A DNA stretch of 64,000 nt from Gammaproteobacteria bacterium (lineage in GTDB: Bacteria; Pseudomonadota; Gammaproteobacteria; SZUA-152), in assembly GCA_021648485.1 (NCBI GenBank), contig JAKISS010000005.1, forward strand, positions 1 through 64,000, in the 5' to 3' direction. Shown one piece after another: positions 42,402-51,066 of this stretch (position 1 is its first letter; every line of letters starts with the position of its first letter). The notes under the pieces were generated by a model, which saw only the letters and a program-made list of their open reading frames with translations, was not told the origin of the DNA and did not search any database. The position numbers and the translations under genes are program-made.

Positions 42402-42905
42402 TCATTTAGCCTTGGTAACAGCCTTTTCGCCAGGTTTTTCCGGAACCTTGGCTATCTCAGGCGATGCCCCATTATCATCTTCATCGGAAACATGCGCTGC
42501 CTTTGTCCACCCATAAACGCGTTTGTTCATGATTTCGCCAAACACACCACCAATCATTGACGCTTCCATCGCCAGTATGACAAAAAACCCCCACCAACCA
42601 AGAGGTATTAATGCTGCCCCCTCTGGCACACCGGTATATTCAACGGTTTGATAGTACGCTGCGAAACGCACAATGAGTGGAGGAAATAAAGAAATCCACT
42701 TGCCGCCCAACCCATAGATGTACGACACGGAAATACCGACTAATACTGGCAAAATAAACAGCTGTAAAAACCAAAAAAAATTAAACGTGTCCAAACCCCA
42801 AAATAGCTCGATACGAACACCAAGCGCCCAGTCACCTAAAAAATTTACCAGACAACCAACAGATATCGCCAGCCAAAAAGAAAACCAACGAATCCGAAAC
42901 ATCAT
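42402..42905 (-). CDS. multi-TM membrane protein of oxidase cluster
   Basis: Coherent 4-TM ORF in gene-overlap chain (stop/start overlap with 42902..43390). Confidence 0.6.
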   Translation of the reverse strand: MMFRIRWFSFWLAISVGCLVNFLGDWALGVRIELFWGLDTFNFFWFLQLFILPVLVGISVSYIYGLGGKWISLFPPLIVRFAAYYQTVEYTGVPEGAALIPLGWWGFFVILAMEASMIGGVFGEIMNKRVYGWTKAAHVSDEDDNGASPEIAKVPEKPGEKAVTKAK

Positions 42906-43390
42906 TGCTGATATTCCTTGCCTGTCAGTTTTTCGTAGGCCGTTTTTTTGGTTTCTTCCAGATACCAGTCTTCTACTTTTAAACTGGCAATATAACTGGC
43001 TAACATTCTGCGATCAGCTTCTGGAATGCTGGCGAACGACGGCATCTGGAAACGCAGTTTCAGTCTGGAGGGTATTATTGACTGAGGGTCTTCCGCAGAA
43101 AAATAATTATATAGCCATTCTTCATCACGCAATGAACCCATGCCATCCAGCGAAGGTGCGGGAACTGCCTGCATAATGTTACGCAACCCCCATAAGGAGT
43201 GGCAATCACGGCATTTGTATTTACGATAAAGCACCGAGGCCTTGGCAGCCAATTCTGGCGAAGCGGTACTGTAAAACGGAATACCCGGATCTTTTTCTTC
43301 TTCCTGAGAAATCATCCAGCCTTTCACCGCCATAGCTACCACGATAAAACCGGTTATACCAATTAGAATGCCTCTTTCACCCTTTTTCAT
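42902..43390 (-). CDS. membrane-anchored monoheme c-type cytochrome
   Basis: KYKCRDCHSLWGLRNIMQAVPAPSLDGMGSLRDEEWLYNYF...MPSFASIPEADRRMLASYI. Confidence 0.8.
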   Translation of the reverse strand: MKKGERGILIGITGFIVVAMAVKGWMISQEEEKDPGIPFYSTASPELAAKASVLYRKYKCRDCHSLWGLRNIMQAVPAPSLDGMGSLRDEEWLYNYFSAEDPQSIIPSRLKLRFQMPSFASIPEADRRMLASYIASLKVEDWYLEETKKTAYEKLTGKEYQQ

Positions 43391-43671
43391 TATGAAGCAC
43401 GCTGTTTACGCTCGGCAGCCTCTTTTTCCAGGTACACCTTGCGCAATGCCTCCTGCTCCTTGTTCACCCTCATTGCCTTTTCAAATTCCTCAGGAGCCAT
43501 TTTGTCTTTGTCATTTTCATCAAAAACAACATATTTTATATCTTCGTCAAATTGATCATTGCGCGCAGCCCAGCGCACCCAATAAATCGCCGTTAACACG
43601 ATAGCTGCACCCGCAACTAACCAAAAATAAATGGTCCAACCATCTTCAAGTGAATTAAAAAAATCCGCCAT
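43390..43671 (-). CDS. small single-TM protein of oxidase cluster
   Basis: MADFFNSLEDGWTIYFWLVAGAAIVLTAIYWVRWAARNDQFDEDIKYVVFDENDKDKM; strong RBS AGGAGG. Confidence 0.6.
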   Translation of the reverse strand: MADFFNSLEDGWTIYFWLVAGAAIVLTAIYWVRWAARNDQFDEDIKYVVFDENDKDKMAPEEFEKAMRVNKEQEALRKVYLEKEAAERKQRAS

Positions 43672-43682
43672 TACCATTCCTC

Positions 43683-44030
43683 CTAAAACAAATACCCATG
43701 AAGCATTTGTGTCGCACCGAAAATCACTGCGACCACAATACCCAACAGAATCCAAACAAACATAATTTTTTCACCTAGCTTAAGGTTCTCTCTTTTTCCC
43801 ATTGTCATAAACATAAAAACAAAAATGGTAAATACAACGATAGAAGCTATCAGAAAATAAAAAATCCCAACACTAAACTCTTGCGACTTCATCCCTTCGA
43901 TGCTGGTGTCGATTCCAAATGGGCCAGAAGCCTCCTCTACTGACAAATTCAGGTACGGAAGATTCAATGAATATACAGCAGCAACCATACTGCCAATAAC
44001 ATGTTGTAACGCTTCAAAAACCATTGCCAT
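43683..44030 (-). CDS. two-TM membrane protein of oxidase cluster
   Basis: MVFEALQHVIGSMVAAVYS...FYFLIASIVVFTIFVFMFMTMGKRENLKLGEKIMFVWILLGIVVAVIFGATQ. Confidence 0.55.
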   Translation of the reverse strand: MAMVFEALQHVIGSMVAAVYSLNLPYLNLSVEEASGPFGIDTSIEGMKSQEFSVGIFYFLIASIVVFTIFVFMFMTMGKRENLKLGEKIMFVWILLGIVVAVIFGATQMLHGYLF

Positions 44031-44383
44031 TAACCTGTACCGGGAGCACCAAAAAACATAGATAAACACTCACCACGAAAACAATAACTTTACCATGTCA
44101 GCACACTTCACAGCCAATAAAACTTACCTGTGACAAGTGCGGGTAATTTACTCTAAGCCTCCTCAGCGGATGCGTAGACAGCACATTAACATCTTGATAA
44201 AGATCATATTTTAAAAATAAAAAGATTCATCTGACGAATGCATCACCATGTCCCTACACGGCTCGCTGTCTACGGTGCCCGCAATTACAGAATTTAACGC
44301 GCATCACAGGTCACCCGACCATAAGCGCCGAACTCACCTTCCTCTGGTAAGCACGTTTGGAGGCGAAATAATAAAAACACAAC

Positions 44384-44420
44384 AAAAAAAGCCACACCGG
44401 GTGAGGGTGTGGCCTTATTT
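44384..44420 (-). terminator. intergenic Rho-independent terminator
   Basis: GCCACACC-GGGTGAG-GGTGTGGC hairpin with A-run on its left (T-run on minus strand). Confidence 0.7.
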
Positions 44421-44456
44421 TATCGTTTCAAAACCAATTAGAGGAGCATCAACAAA

Positions 44457-44588
44457 CTAACCGTAATCCCCAATATTTGGTTTATCCTCGTCCGTTTTAT
44501 CCACATAAAAACTGTAAATAAACGGTGCGGTATAAACCAGCAAGATCCAAATCAGCATTGCGGCTGGGCCATTATCCCAATCAATCAT
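44457..44588 (-). CDS. 43-aa CcoQ-like single-TM peptide (not in track)
   Basis: MIDWDNGPAAMLIWILLVYTAPFIYSFYVDKTDEDKPNIGDYG, downstream of the CcoP-like gene. Confidence 0.6.
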   Translation of the reverse strand: MIDWDNGPAAMLIWILLVYTAPFIYSFYVDKTDEDKPNIGDYG

Positions 44589-44624
44589 AATAATCTCCTA
44601 TTACTTCTTCATACAGTATGTAAC

Positions 44625-45263
44625 CTAGTGGCCGTGATGCGTTGGCTCCCAATCGTATTCAGGCAAGCGCTTTACAACAATCAGCACACCGATACAGAAA
44701 AAGATGATAAAGAATACATCAATGGTATAACCTTTATCCCACCATGGCTGAATCCGCTCACGACGCAACTCTCCAGTCTTCGGATCAGTGATCCAATTAC
44801 CTTCAAAGTTTGCCAACACCACCTTATCTCCTAGCACAGTATACTCACGCAAGTCTGACCCATTGTCCCGCAATTCGACAATCGCATCCCTGATCAGGCG
44901 CAAATCATCCATTTCCAGAGGATGGCGTTCCTGCTGAGCCGTCCACTTAGAGCCACTCGCCTTCACCTGATTAATGATGTATTCCATTGCTTCCGCATCA
45001 CTTTTACCCTGAATCGCCGGGGAGTCCATTAAAGCAATATATTCTTCATAGATCGCTGCAGTAGGACGCTGCCCCCACAATGGAAAGGTAATCAGAAACG
45101 CAGTAATAATCGTCAGCACCAAAATACCGATGATCGGCGGCGGTAAACGGTTATTGTCTTCTGTAATTCCACCTAGGCTTTCGCCCTCCCAAACAGCTTT
45201 CGCCGCTGTATTCTGATCATCCGTACACAGGGTGTGCAGTGGGTTATCAAATTTCCAAGCCAT
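44625..45263 (-). CDS. heme-less CcoP-like membrane protein
   Basis: LPPPIIGILVLTIITAFLITFPLWGQRPTAAIYEEYIALMDSP...; no CXXCH. Confidence 0.6.
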   Translation of the reverse strand: MAWKFDNPLHTLCTDDQNTAAKAVWEGESLGGITEDNNRLPPPIIGILVLTIITAFLITFPLWGQRPTAAIYEEYIALMDSPAIQGKSDAEAMEYIINQVKASGSKWTAQQERHPLEMDDLRLIRDAIVELRDNGSDLREYTVLGDKVVLANFEGNWITDPKTGELRRERIQPWWDKGYTIDVFFIIFFCIGVLIVVKRLPEYDWEPTHHGH

Positions 45264-45275
45264 ATCCTACTCCCC

Positions 45276-46226
45276 TTATTTCAGATTCAGAACGAAGTCA
45301 ATCAACGCACGCGCCTCACTGTCAGCGGCTGGCAGAGGGACTTCAGGTGGATAAATTGACTCCCCATTGGCATAAGCCGTGTAGGCCGCACGCCAACCGT
45401 CGTAATCAATAACGTTACCGCTGGCATCCTTCTCGCCCCATAAATAATCATAACGAGGCATAATGGAATGCGACTGAACCAGGCGAGGATTAAAGAAGTG
45501 CATCACCATCCATTCGCGAGAGGAGTTACGAGACCCCACATGCGTTAAGTCAGGACCCTTCCGGTCAGAACCAAATGCCGTCGGTGACTCGCCATTGAAA
45601 TCACCCAACATAGGGGGGGCACCAAAATACTGCCAATCCTGAGTTTGCTCCGGCAACAAGGTATGACACCACCAGCAGCCTTCACGAACAAACATGATTT
45701 TGCCTTTACCCACAAGCAGTCGCTGCGAATCATTCGCCTTTGCCAAGGTTGCCGACGGTGTCCAACCACGAGTCGCCGTCACATTTTCGATGTACGGAAT
45801 CATCACGCCATTTTCAACGAATTCCCGAACAATAAATACTGCGCCCTGATCTTCTGATGCCTCATTAATTCGTCCCTTTGACTCACTTGCAGCCGCCGGC
45901 ACCTTACCGAGGATTCGCGGATGGCGAATACCATTGGGAAAAGGCACATCTTCCTCGTACACAAAAGCGCGTGTCGATTCAATGGCAGCACCCGTTTTCG
46001 GATCTTGGCTTATTTGCACCGTAATCGGTTTCCCCCAACCCTGCAGAAAGGGGTCTTCATAACTGAAGCCACCTACCCGACCAAAAGATAACTGACGATC
46101 CATTGCAATATACGTTGCGGATACATTCTGAATATCCACTGCTGGCATATACAGGGTGATGAACATCGACGTACCGAACGCTAAACCGAACATTCGGGAA
46201 CCGATTTTATATTCTCTAAAAGCCAC
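45276..46226 (-). CDS. ccoO: cbb3-type oxidase subunit II (CcoO-like monoheme)
   Basis: VREGCWWCHTLLPEQTQDWQYFGAPPMLGDFNGESPTAFGSDRKGPDLTHVGSRNSSREWMVMHFFNPR. Confidence 0.88.
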   Translation of the reverse strand: MAFREYKIGSRMFGLAFGTSMFITLYMPAVDIQNVSATYIAMDRQLSFGRVGGFSYEDPFLQGWGKPITVQISQDPKTGAAIESTRAFVYEEDVPFPNGIRHPRILGKVPAAASESKGRINEASEDQGAVFIVREFVENGVMIPYIENVTATRGWTPSATLAKANDSQRLLVGKGKIMFVREGCWWCHTLLPEQTQDWQYFGAPPMLGDFNGESPTAFGSDRKGPDLTHVGSRNSSREWMVMHFFNPRLVQSHSIMPRYDYLWGEKDASGNVIDYDGWRAAYTAYANGESIYPPEVPLPAADSEARALIDFVLNLK

Positions 46227-46252
46227 GGTAATTACCTCCCCTTATTATTCTG

Positions 46253-47659
46253 TTAACGTTCGTAGGCTAGTTCATGTGGCAGACGTCCCGCAGGAATCAC
46301 GGTACCCACACGAGCCGTCATGTACATGTTGTACAGCCATACGCAGTTTCCGAGGAACACCATAGTGCCACCCACCCAGCGTGCGATCATGTAAGGGTGT
46401 TCGGCAATCACGACGTCAATGTAGGGTACTTCGTAGATTTTACCCGCGCCCTGAATCAGTCCGGCAATAGTCATGGACACCCAGTAAGTCGTAAAGCCTA
46501 TCAGCAACATCCAGAAATGGAAGTTGGCTAATCCTAAGGAATACAGTTTACGACGCAATAGCGTTTGCAGACCATAGTACACGGCAGCCGCTTCCAGGAA
46601 GGTGGAAAAACCCAACAAAGCCAAGTGGGCATGGGCCACAATCCAACCTGTACCATGAATATACCAATTAATGGCACGAGTCTGCTGGAAACCTCCCTGC
46701 ATATTCAGGGGAATCGCCATCAACACACCGGTAATGGTGAATTTAATCTCGATATTTTCCACAAACATGCGCCACTTGCCTGTCATGGTGAGCAACAAGT
46801 TGGATACAAAAGCAATAGCCGGCACCAGAATCAGCACACCTTCCACCGAGGCAAAAGATTTTAACCATTCTGGCAGAGGAGCAGACATCAAGTGATGAGC
46901 GGCCGGAGTGGAGTAGAACACCACAACAGACCAAAAATGCAAGTGACCAATACGGTGAGAATACAGCGGGTTACCCGTCACTTTCGGTACAACATAGTAC
47001 GAAATGGCCGCAGCAACCGGGGTAATCCACAAGCCCAGCACATTATGCGCAAACCACCAAGTCAGATATGCCTCAGTCAACCCGGTCAACTGGAAGAACT
47101 CAGGCGAATTACCCACTGTGAACACGATGATAAGCATGAAAGTAGCGGCACCAAAGAACCAGTTAGTGGTGTAGATACCCTGGGTACGACGAGTCTTGAT
47201 GGTCATTAATACGTTAATGCATAGCGGAACCAAAAGGCCCAGAACAACGATGACATCAATAAAAAAGGGTAAATCGGAATATTCACGACCTGAAGTTACG
47301 CCCATCCACAACAGGAACAAACCTATTGAAAGGCCAACATTCCACATAAAGCAGTTCCAAACGCCCAGCTTTTCCGACCAGAGCTTGGTATTACCCAAGG
47401 CCGGCGTGATGTACATCATCGCCATTGCAAAAGCCATGGATATCCAGCCAAGAATAACAGCCAGAACATGCACTTGGCGCATATGGCCAAACGATAAAAT
47501 CTCGCTACCCATAACAAAGTCAGGAAACGCGAGCTTGGCAGCATTAAAGGAACCCAAACCGGTTCCAATCACAAACCAAATAATCGACGAATAACCGAAG
47601 TAAATCGCGGCTGATCCAGCCGGGATATCTTCCGCTTTCGCAAACAGGTATTTAAACAT
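46253..47659 (-). CDS. ccoN: cbb3-type heme-copper oxidase subunit I (divergent CcoN)
   Basis: His ligand motifs GHMRQVHVLAVI, WWFAHNVLG, VVFYSTPAAHHLMSAPLPEW, GWIVAHAHLALLG. Confidence 0.88.
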   Translation of the reverse strand: MFKYLFAKAEDIPAGSAAIYFGYSSIIWFVIGTGLGSFNAAKLAFPDFVMGSEILSFGHMRQVHVLAVILGWISMAFAMAMMYITPALGNTKLWSEKLGVWNCFMWNVGLSIGLFLLWMGVTSGREYSDLPFFIDVIVVLGLLVPLCINVLMTIKTRRTQGIYTTNWFFGAATFMLIIVFTVGNSPEFFQLTGLTEAYLTWWFAHNVLGLWITPVAAAISYYVVPKVTGNPLYSHRIGHLHFWSVVVFYSTPAAHHLMSAPLPEWLKSFASVEGVLILVPAIAFVSNLLLTMTGKWRMFVENIEIKFTITGVLMAIPLNMQGGFQQTRAINWYIHGTGWIVAHAHLALLGFSTFLEAAAVYYGLQTLLRRKLYSLGLANFHFWMLLIGFTTYWVSMTIAGLIQGAGKIYEVPYIDVVIAEHPYMIARWVGGTMVFLGNCVWLYNMYMTARVGTVIPAGRLPHELAYER

Positions 47660-47697
47660 CTTTACCCTCCCAGGTTATTTTTTAAATCAACCAACAT

Positions 47698-47790
47698 TTA
47701 CTTTTTACTGCGCGGCATCAGCAAAAACCAGCTGAACCACATGAAACTCAGCGCTAACAAAATCCCCATCATTCCTGCAAAGGTAGCCAT
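47698..47790 (-). CDS. 30-aa single-TM micropeptide (not in track)
   Basis: MATFAGMMGILLALSFMWFSWFLLMPRSKK immediately upstream of ccoN. Confidence 0.5.
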   Translation of the reverse strand: MATFAGMMGILLALSFMWFSWFLLMPRSKK

Positions 47791-47863
47791 GTTAAATTCT
47801 CCCAAAAATTTATTAAATCAAGAACCCATTCAGAACAAAACCTCACAATGAAAACAAAGCCGA

Positions 47864-48121
47864 TTATGCCTTAGCTTCAATTTCCAAATGCCGATCAACA
47901 GCAACCTTGAGGATAATGAAAAAAGCGACGCCAAAGACGATCATTGCCCAGTCAATAAACCCCGTAAAGGTACTAGGGTCAAATGCGGTCATTCCCCAAC
48001 CGCCCCAGTCATCGAACTGGCCACGCCCAAGAAAGCACATGAGTGCAGCACCAAATACACTACCATTACCCATCCCAGTTAACATTCCCGCAACAAGAGA
48101 AAGCATTAGTGGACTTTTCAT
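47864..48121 (-). CDS. small membrane protein of oxidase cluster
   Basis: MKSPLMLSLVAGMLTGMGNGSVFGAALMCFLGRGQFDDWGGWGMTAFDPSTFTGFIDWAMIVFGVAFFIIL. Confidence 0.6.
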   Translation of the reverse strand: MKSPLMLSLVAGMLTGMGNGSVFGAALMCFLGRGQFDDWGGWGMTAFDPSTFTGFIDWAMIVFGVAFFIILKVAVDRHLEIEAKA

Positions 48122-48501
48122 CCCTCACCTCCTGAAATAACCAACATTACATTTTGTTTTATATAGGCCTGATGGAGACAGCGGGACACAATAAGACATC
48201 TAGTGTTCCTCCCCCGTGCTATTGACCTAATTTTTTTTGGGAAGTCCCCCCTCCCTAACATTCACCCGCAATAATAACCGGAGAATCATGACGAAAGAGA
48301 GTGTCACATGTCATAGCAAGGGTCAAGCCTTCGATAAGGAAAAACAGAATAGCTTTTTGCAGACAAAAAAATTTGACAATTTATAGACAAATCAAACAAA
48401 TACCCAAGTTAATCAGTATGAAAATGTAAGTTTCTGTGCGGCCTATATTTTCTGTTAAACTACCGACTTTCGATACAGCTTTAATCTGAAATTATATTCA
48501 A

Positions 48502-48696
48502 ATGAAAGAAATAATTATTCTCGCTTCCGTGGCTGTAAGCTCTATTTTTATTCTCGGCTATTCCATTCACATGCTGATTGGCGGACTGGTTTCAAAAACG
48601 ACCGAACAATGGATTATCGCGGGAGCTTGCTTGATTGGCGTGGCCGTACTCATCTTTATGGGGTGGGATATCGTTCGACGCCGCAGACAACGATAA
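48502..48696 (+). CDS. small two-TM membrane protein
   Basis: MKEIIILASVAVSSIFILGYSIHMLIGGLVSKTTEQWIIAGACLIGVAVLIFMGWDIVRRRRQR. Confidence 0.55.
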   Translation: MKEIIILASVAVSSIFILGYSIHMLIGGLVSKTTEQWIIAGACLIGVAVLIFMGWDIVRRRRQR

Positions 48697-48718
48697 CGCA
48701 GATATCATTTAGTATAGG

Positions 48719-49171
48719 TCAGGCAAATACTTTAAGGGCGCTTCCCGCCTTGCCAAAAGTGGCATCATCAGCAAATTGCCCCTTGTGAAAGACATACTGA
48801 CGCCTAGAACCCATCATATCCATACCGGTAAGACCAAACGATTTACCTGCATGATCTGAAAAATAGCGCACATTTTTAATTAGCTCGATGACCTCACCAT
48901 TACGCAATGCCAACGACACTCGCTGCCTGGATACATCCAGCGAAACAGGAGAGCGCGGAAGCACCAGCATACGCCCCAGGACACGATGCACCCCCTGATA
49001 AAAAAAGAAGCAGGAAAGAAAAAACAACAGGTAAGCCAACCCCTGATTTTTGTCGTACCAAAACATCAATGCACCGATACCCAGTCCGCTCACTGTAGGC
49101 ACGTACATCAACACATCCCAGGTCACACCCTTGCTATCTTTCGACAATTCAAACATTTCAGACTTTGCCAT
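48719..49171 (-). CDS. membrane protein of oxidase cluster
   Basis: Two-TM ORF within co-directional cluster. Confidence 0.55.
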   Translation of the reverse strand: MAKSEMFELSKDSKGVTWDVLMYVPTVSGLGIGALMFWYDKNQGLAYLLFFLSCFFFYQGVHRVLGRMLVLPRSPVSLDVSRQRVSLALRNGEVIELIKNVRYFSDHAGKSFGLTGMDMMGSRRQYVFHKGQFADDATFGKAGSALKVFA

Positions 49172-49176
49172 ACCCG

Positions 49177-49680
49177 TTAACCCGTCGCTTTCTCTTCTTT
49201 TAACAAGGCGGCAAGCACAGCGTCCACTTCACTATAAAGCATACGCCCGGCACGCTTCAGGCGTATGGTTTTTTTACCATCCACGATATAAGTCCAAGGA
49301 TCACCAATCACTACCAGCGCACTAAAGGCTTCAGGGTTTTGGTATTGATCCATATGCAAGATCAGCACTTCATCCCCATACTTGTCCATTATACCCTTGA
49401 GCATTTGCAAGTGTTTATCGCATTGCGTGCAATGCCCCGGAGTCGCAAAGGTCAGCACCATCACCTGCTCCCTGGCTAGAGCTTCATCCAGGGAATATTC
49501 ATACATACGTTTGTCAGGATAACGATAGGTGGTGATACGAGTCAGGTCTCCATCAACATCTGCTAGCGTTTTAGTGCGCAAGCTCGGTACAGTCATACCA
49601 ACCTTGTAACTGCCATCATCAATACAGCCGGATAGAAGCACCAGCATCAAAAAAATACTCAAATATCGCCATATTTTCAT
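49177..49680 (-). CDS. thioredoxin-fold lipoprotein (CxxC)
   Basis: LLSGCIDDG lipobox; VLTFATPGHCTQCDKHLQMLKGIMDKYGDEVLILHMDQYQN...GDPWTYIVDGKKTIRLKRAG. Confidence 0.7.
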   Translation of the reverse strand: MKIWRYLSIFLMLVLLSGCIDDGSYKVGMTVPSLRTKTLADVDGDLTRITTYRYPDKRMYEYSLDEALAREQVMVLTFATPGHCTQCDKHLQMLKGIMDKYGDEVLILHMDQYQNPEAFSALVVIGDPWTYIVDGKKTIRLKRAGRMLYSEVDAVLAALLKEEKATG

Positions 49681-50216
49681 GTTTCAGCCCTGTTTTTTTC
49701 CCAGTCAGCACAAGTGCGAAACAAATTGTACGCCCAGATAAAATTCGCCAGCAACACTATAGTGCCAAAAATACCCATAGTGGCAAGAATTGGCTTCACC
49801 ACCGCCTCGACCTGTTCTGGCGTACCGGTTTCACCCGCTAACCCACCCAGCACGCCCGCTGTTGTGAAGAATACCACCATGCCGATAAGACCAAAATTAT
49901 GCATCCAAAAATGCACTTTGACCAGCTTAAGGCTGTAAATAGGCCGTTTCACCAACCGGGGAATGAGGTAATACACTGCGGCAAAAATAGCCATTTCCAC
50001 CCAGCCCAGCAAATTGATATGCGTATGCGCACGCACGATCAAGTCGCCGTGCAAACGATGATCAACAAAATGACGAAATTCAGAGATGCCGCCCATCAAC
50101 GCACCCCAGGAAAAACCAATAAGACTGTAAATGATGCAAGCGTAAACAAACCACAGAGTGTAACGCGTATATTCCGTGTCCTGCTCCCATGGCTCCTGAT
50201 GACTACTATTATTCAC
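49677..50216 (-). CDS. stand-alone half heme-copper oxidase subunit I (CcoN C-terminal half-like)
   Basis: LIVRAHTHINLLGWVEMAIFAAVYYLIPRLVKRPIYSLKLVKVHFWMHNFGLIGMVVFF. Confidence 0.7.
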   Translation of the reverse strand: MNNSSHQEPWEQDTEYTRYTLWFVYACIIYSLIGFSWGALMGGISEFRHFVDHRLHGDLIVRAHTHINLLGWVEMAIFAAVYYLIPRLVKRPIYSLKLVKVHFWMHNFGLIGMVVFFTTAGVLGGLAGETGTPEQVEAVVKPILATMGIFGTIVLLANFIWAYNLFRTCADWEKNRAET

Positions 50217-50222
50217 TGATAA

Positions 50223-50864
50223 TTACTCCTGAGCACTGGGTGCGGATTCATGGGTCTCCGGCGACACCGACTGAGGCCTTCCCGCCGAAGCACCTTCGGC
50301 TGCCTGTTTGGTACGGATATCCTGAAAGCGCTCTTTCCAGTCAGCGGGGGCCCAGGCTCCCACCATATTATCGATAAAATCTGAGCGTCCTTCCGGCGGC
50401 ATTGCTGCTGATGACGAGCCCCGTTCAGCTTTCAGCTCAGAAATAAACACCGCTATGGCATAACGATCCTCTTTCGTCATTTCAGCAACATAAGCTGCCT
50501 CTTTGGGCTTGGGACCATGATCCAACGTTTTGGCTGCATAATTCACCTCTGGGTCAGCCAAGAAAGCAACCAGCCAATCCAGGGTACGCACCGAACCGAC
50601 ACCATCCAATGACAAGCCCATGTTCGTGCCATTACGCAATGCGCGGTGACAGGCCGTGCAACGTGCTTCGCGAAACAAACGGGAACCGAGATGCCCTGCC
50701 TCAGAAAAGTTATAATGTGTTTTATTTTCAAACAAGGGGTCAGTACGTGTCATGCGGTAGGTTTCCAGCGCCACATAAGCAATGACGGCTAAACCAATAA
50801 ACACGGCCACAATCCCAAACAAAATCTTTTCACCGCTTTTCAGCGGTTGTTTTTCTTTCAACAT
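50223..50864 (-). CDS. membrane-anchored monoheme c-type cytochrome
   Basis: FREARCTACHRALRNGTNMGLSLDGVGSVRTLDWLVAFLADPE. Confidence 0.8.
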   Translation of the reverse strand: MLKEKQPLKSGEKILFGIVAVFIGLAVIAYVALETYRMTRTDPLFENKTHYNFSEAGHLGSRLFREARCTACHRALRNGTNMGLSLDGVGSVRTLDWLVAFLADPEVNYAAKTLDHGPKPKEAAYVAEMTKEDRYAIAVFISELKAERGSSSAAMPPEGRSDFIDNMVGAWAPADWKERFQDIRTKQAAEGASAGRPQSVSPETHESAPSAQE

Positions 50865-51013
50865 AATTTAATGGTTACCACTAATTGGAAATACACCCAG
50901 CATCAAAGTAAACATCTATTGGCAAGCCAACATGATCTGACGACTATGCCTTAAACAACCACAGGATTGGAATTCTACCAGAAAAACCGGTCCATAAGAA
51001 AATCACTGACAAA

Positions 51014-51048
51014 GAAAAAGGGGCGAATAATATCCGCCCCTTTTTTTC
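51014..51048 (-). terminator. Rho-independent terminator after cytochrome c4 gene
   Basis: AAAAAGGGGCGAATAATATCCGCCCCTTTTTTT. Confidence 0.85.
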
Positions 51049-51066
51049 ATCACCTACCGTTAGGGA

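Noticed and set aside
46253-47659. Idea that the HCO is an NO reductase or NO dismutase
   Set aside because: The helix-VII tyrosine six residues before the His pair is conserved, and a CcoO-like monoheme subunit with CcoG is present; this favours cbb3-type oxidase, though function is unproven
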